Assembly (NCBI GenBank): GCA_002404295.1
Contig: DHJK01000004.1
Span: 1 to 8,263, forward strand
DNA from: Legionellales bacterium UBA4722
GTDB lineage: Bacteria; Pseudomonadota; Gammaproteobacteria; DSM-16500
DNA: 8,263 bases
Direction: 5' to 3'
The notes beneath the pieces are model-generated. The model did not search any database. It was not told where the DNA came from and saw only the letters and a program-made list of their open reading frames with translations. The position numbers and the translations under genes were made by a program. Below are positions 7,252 through 8,263 of this stretch, in pieces; position 1 is the stretch's first letter, and every line of letters starts with the position of its first letter.

Positions 7252-7260
7252 TGTTATTCT
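7252..7260 (+). promoter_or_regulatory. Candidate extended -10 promoter for suhB
   Basis: TGT followed by TATTCT at 7252-7260 fits an extended -10 element. Transcription would start near 7267, giving a leader of about 26 bases before the suhB ATG at 7293. No convincing -35 box is seen at 16-17 bases. The position is downstream of the large inverted repeat, so the repeat would not be in the suhB transcript if this promoter is the one used. Confidence 0.35.
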
Positions 7261-7292
7261 ATGTACCCTTTATTGAGTTATTTGACGAAATT

Positions 7293-8087
7293 ATGCGCGA
7301 CCCCATTCTTAATATAGCAATTAATGCAGCCCGCTCAGCGGGAAATATCATTATTCGTGCCTCAGATCGCCTGGACACAGTGACCGTCGCCCAAAAACGG
7401 CCTAACGATTATGTCACGGACATTGATACAAAAGCAGAACAAGAGATCATCAACATTATCCGTAAAGCGCATCCTACCCATGGCATTTTAGGGGAAGAAA
7501 GCGGCGAAACTCTCGGTAAAAATGACGACTACGTGTGGATTATTGATCCCATTGATGGTACCCGTAATTTTATTCACGGCTATCCGCAATTTGCAGTTTC
7601 TATTGGTATCAGCTACAAAGGCAAAATTGAACACGGAGTTATTTATGATCCTGTGCGTCAGGAATTATTTACAGCAAGCCGAGGCAAGGGTGCAAGATTA
7701 AACGACAAACGTATACGCGTTAGCAAACGTACTGAGCTTGAAGATTGCTTGCTCGCAACCGGCTTTACACAACGCGGCTCAAAGGAGCTGCTTGCTGAAC
7801 ACTTGCGCGCATTAGAAGTGATGATTCCCTTGTGTGGCGATATCCGCCGCCCTGGCGCCGCTACGTTAGATTTAGCGTATGTTGCGTGTGGACGCTTGGA
7901 TGGATTTTGGGAATTAGGATTAAAAATCTGGGATATTGCAGCGGGAACATTGTTGATCAAAGAGGCGGGGGGGTTAGTTTGTGATCCTGACGGTGGAGAA
8001 GATTACCTCAACAGTGGGAATGTGGTGGTGGCTAATCCGAAGATATTGAAATTGTTGTTGAAAAATATTAGGCCGTTTTTGGGGTGA
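7293..8087 (+). CDS. suhB: Inositol-1-monophosphatase family protein SuhB
   Basis: Mg2+-dependent phosphatase of the inositol monophosphatase family. In E. coli SuhB also joins NusA and the antitermination complex that supports rRNA synthesis. The 264-residue form (E. coli: 267) begins MRDPILNIAINAARSAGN, matching the family start. Metal-binding and catalytic motifs are intact: GEESGE at 67-72 (Glu68), WIIDPIDGTRNF at 82-93 (Asp85, Asp88, Thr90), and WDIAAG at 213-218 (Asp214). Further family blocks are GVIYDPVRQELFTASRGKGA at 115-134 and RRPGAATLDLAYVACGRLDGF at 185-205. The open frame continues upstream to 7017, but those 92 residues come from the inverted repeat and low-similarity leader and do not belong to the family. 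I therefore chose the ATG at 7293, though its ribosome binding site is weak. Divergent from trmJ, as in E. coli. Confidence 0.95.
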   Translation: MRDPILNIAINAARSAGNIIIRASDRLDTVTVAQKRPNDYVTDIDTKAEQEIINIIRKAHPTHGILGEESGETLGKNDDYVWIIDPIDGTRNFIHGYPQFAVSIGISYKGKIEHGVIYDPVRQELFTASRGKGARLNDKRIRVSKRTELEDCLLATGFTQRGSKELLAEHLRALEVMIPLCGDIRRPGAATLDLAYVACGRLDGFWELGLKIWDIAAGTLLIKEAGGLVCDPDGGEDYLNSGNVVVANPKILKLLLKNIRPFLG

Positions 8088-8111
8088 ATGAGTAATTGAA
8101 CGCGTCTGCTT

Positions 8112-8167
8112 AGCACACCTCTCCCCTTGCGGGAGAGGTCGGCGCGTAGCGACGGGTGAGGGGTGCT
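8112..8167. repeat. REP-like palindrome downstream of suhB
   Basis: An inner hairpin pairs ACCTCTCCC (8117-8125) with GGGAGAGGT (8131-8139) around a 5-base loop. An alternative outer stem pairs AGCACACCTC (8112-8121) with GAGGGGTGCT (8158-8167), nine of ten positions, and ends in TTTT (8167-8170). The composition resembles a common dispersed repeat with CCCTCACCC and CTCTCCC blocks. The outer stem plus short T-run might also end suhB transcription, 25 bases after its stop codon, but the T-run is too short to call a terminator. Confidence 0.65.
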
Positions 8168-8256
8168 TTTGAGCTCCGCTGCGTTTTAATTTTAAAAGCC
8201 GCTTAAAAAAGCATCTTTTTGATTTTAGTTTACGCCGCTAAAAGCACCCCCCACCC
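8154..8256. repeat. Inverted-repeat pair at window end, possible small mobile or contig-edge repeat
   Basis: GGGTGAGGGGTGCTTTT (8154-8170) is repeated in inverted orientation as AAAAGCACCCCCCACCC (8240-8256), 16 of 17 positions. The arms bracket about 70 AT-rich bases without an open frame. The window then ends in an uninterrupted C run (8254-8263). This could be a miniature palindromic element, or two neighbouring copies of the same repeat end. The C run may be a sequencing or assembly artefact at a contig edge. Confidence 0.5.
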
Positions 8257-8263
8257 CCCCCCC

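Noticed and set aside
7658..7960. Minus-strand 100-residue open frame inside suhB.
   Set aside because: Antisense to a conserved gene with intact motifs; low-complexity composition and no start signals.

Overview
The window looks like a chromosomal fragment of a gammaproteobacterium. Its IscS, TrmJ and SuhB proteins read like close relatives of the E. coli proteins along their whole conserved length. The moderately AT-rich DNA, palindromic repeat families and a large orphan coiled-coil protein would suit a Legionellales/Coxiella-like lineage, but that placement is inference. The right end runs into a poly-C tract inside a repeat, so the window may coincide with a contig end.

Layout, left to right. 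1-156: short AT-rich leader with an extended -10 promoter. 157-1587 (+): unrecognised 476-residue, highly charged protein with a predicted coiled coil. 1588-1766: intergenic, holding a REP-like hairpin. 1767-2894 (-): IscS-type cysteine desulfurase that lacks the family's C-terminal tail. 2945-2973: sigma70-like promoter. 3015-6201 (+): a tightly coupled three-gene cassette of GT2 polyprenyl-phosphate glycosyltransferase, class I SAM methyltransferase and polytopic GT-C-like membrane protein. The genes overlap by 1 and 4 bases. 6234-6944 (-): TrmJ, convergent with the cassette. 6945-7292: divergent intergenic region with a large near-perfect inverted repeat whose arms are 55 bases. 7293-8087 (+): SuhB. 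8088-8263: repeat-rich tail.

How the genes fit together. In E. coli suhB is divergent from trmJ, and trmJ is followed on the same strand by iscR and iscS, then iscU and the rest of the ISC operon. Here suhB(+), trmJ(-) and iscS(-) keep that order and orientation. However, iscR is missing and its place is taken by an AT-rich glycan-modification cassette on the opposite strand. No iscU follows iscS; the orphan gene lies there instead, convergent. The region therefore reads as an old housekeeping neighbourhood broken up by accessory genes and palindromic repeats. The cassette plausibly loads a sugar on a polyprenyl carrier, transfers it to a surface glycan on the periplasmic side, and methylates some intermediate; the exact product cannot be read from sequence.
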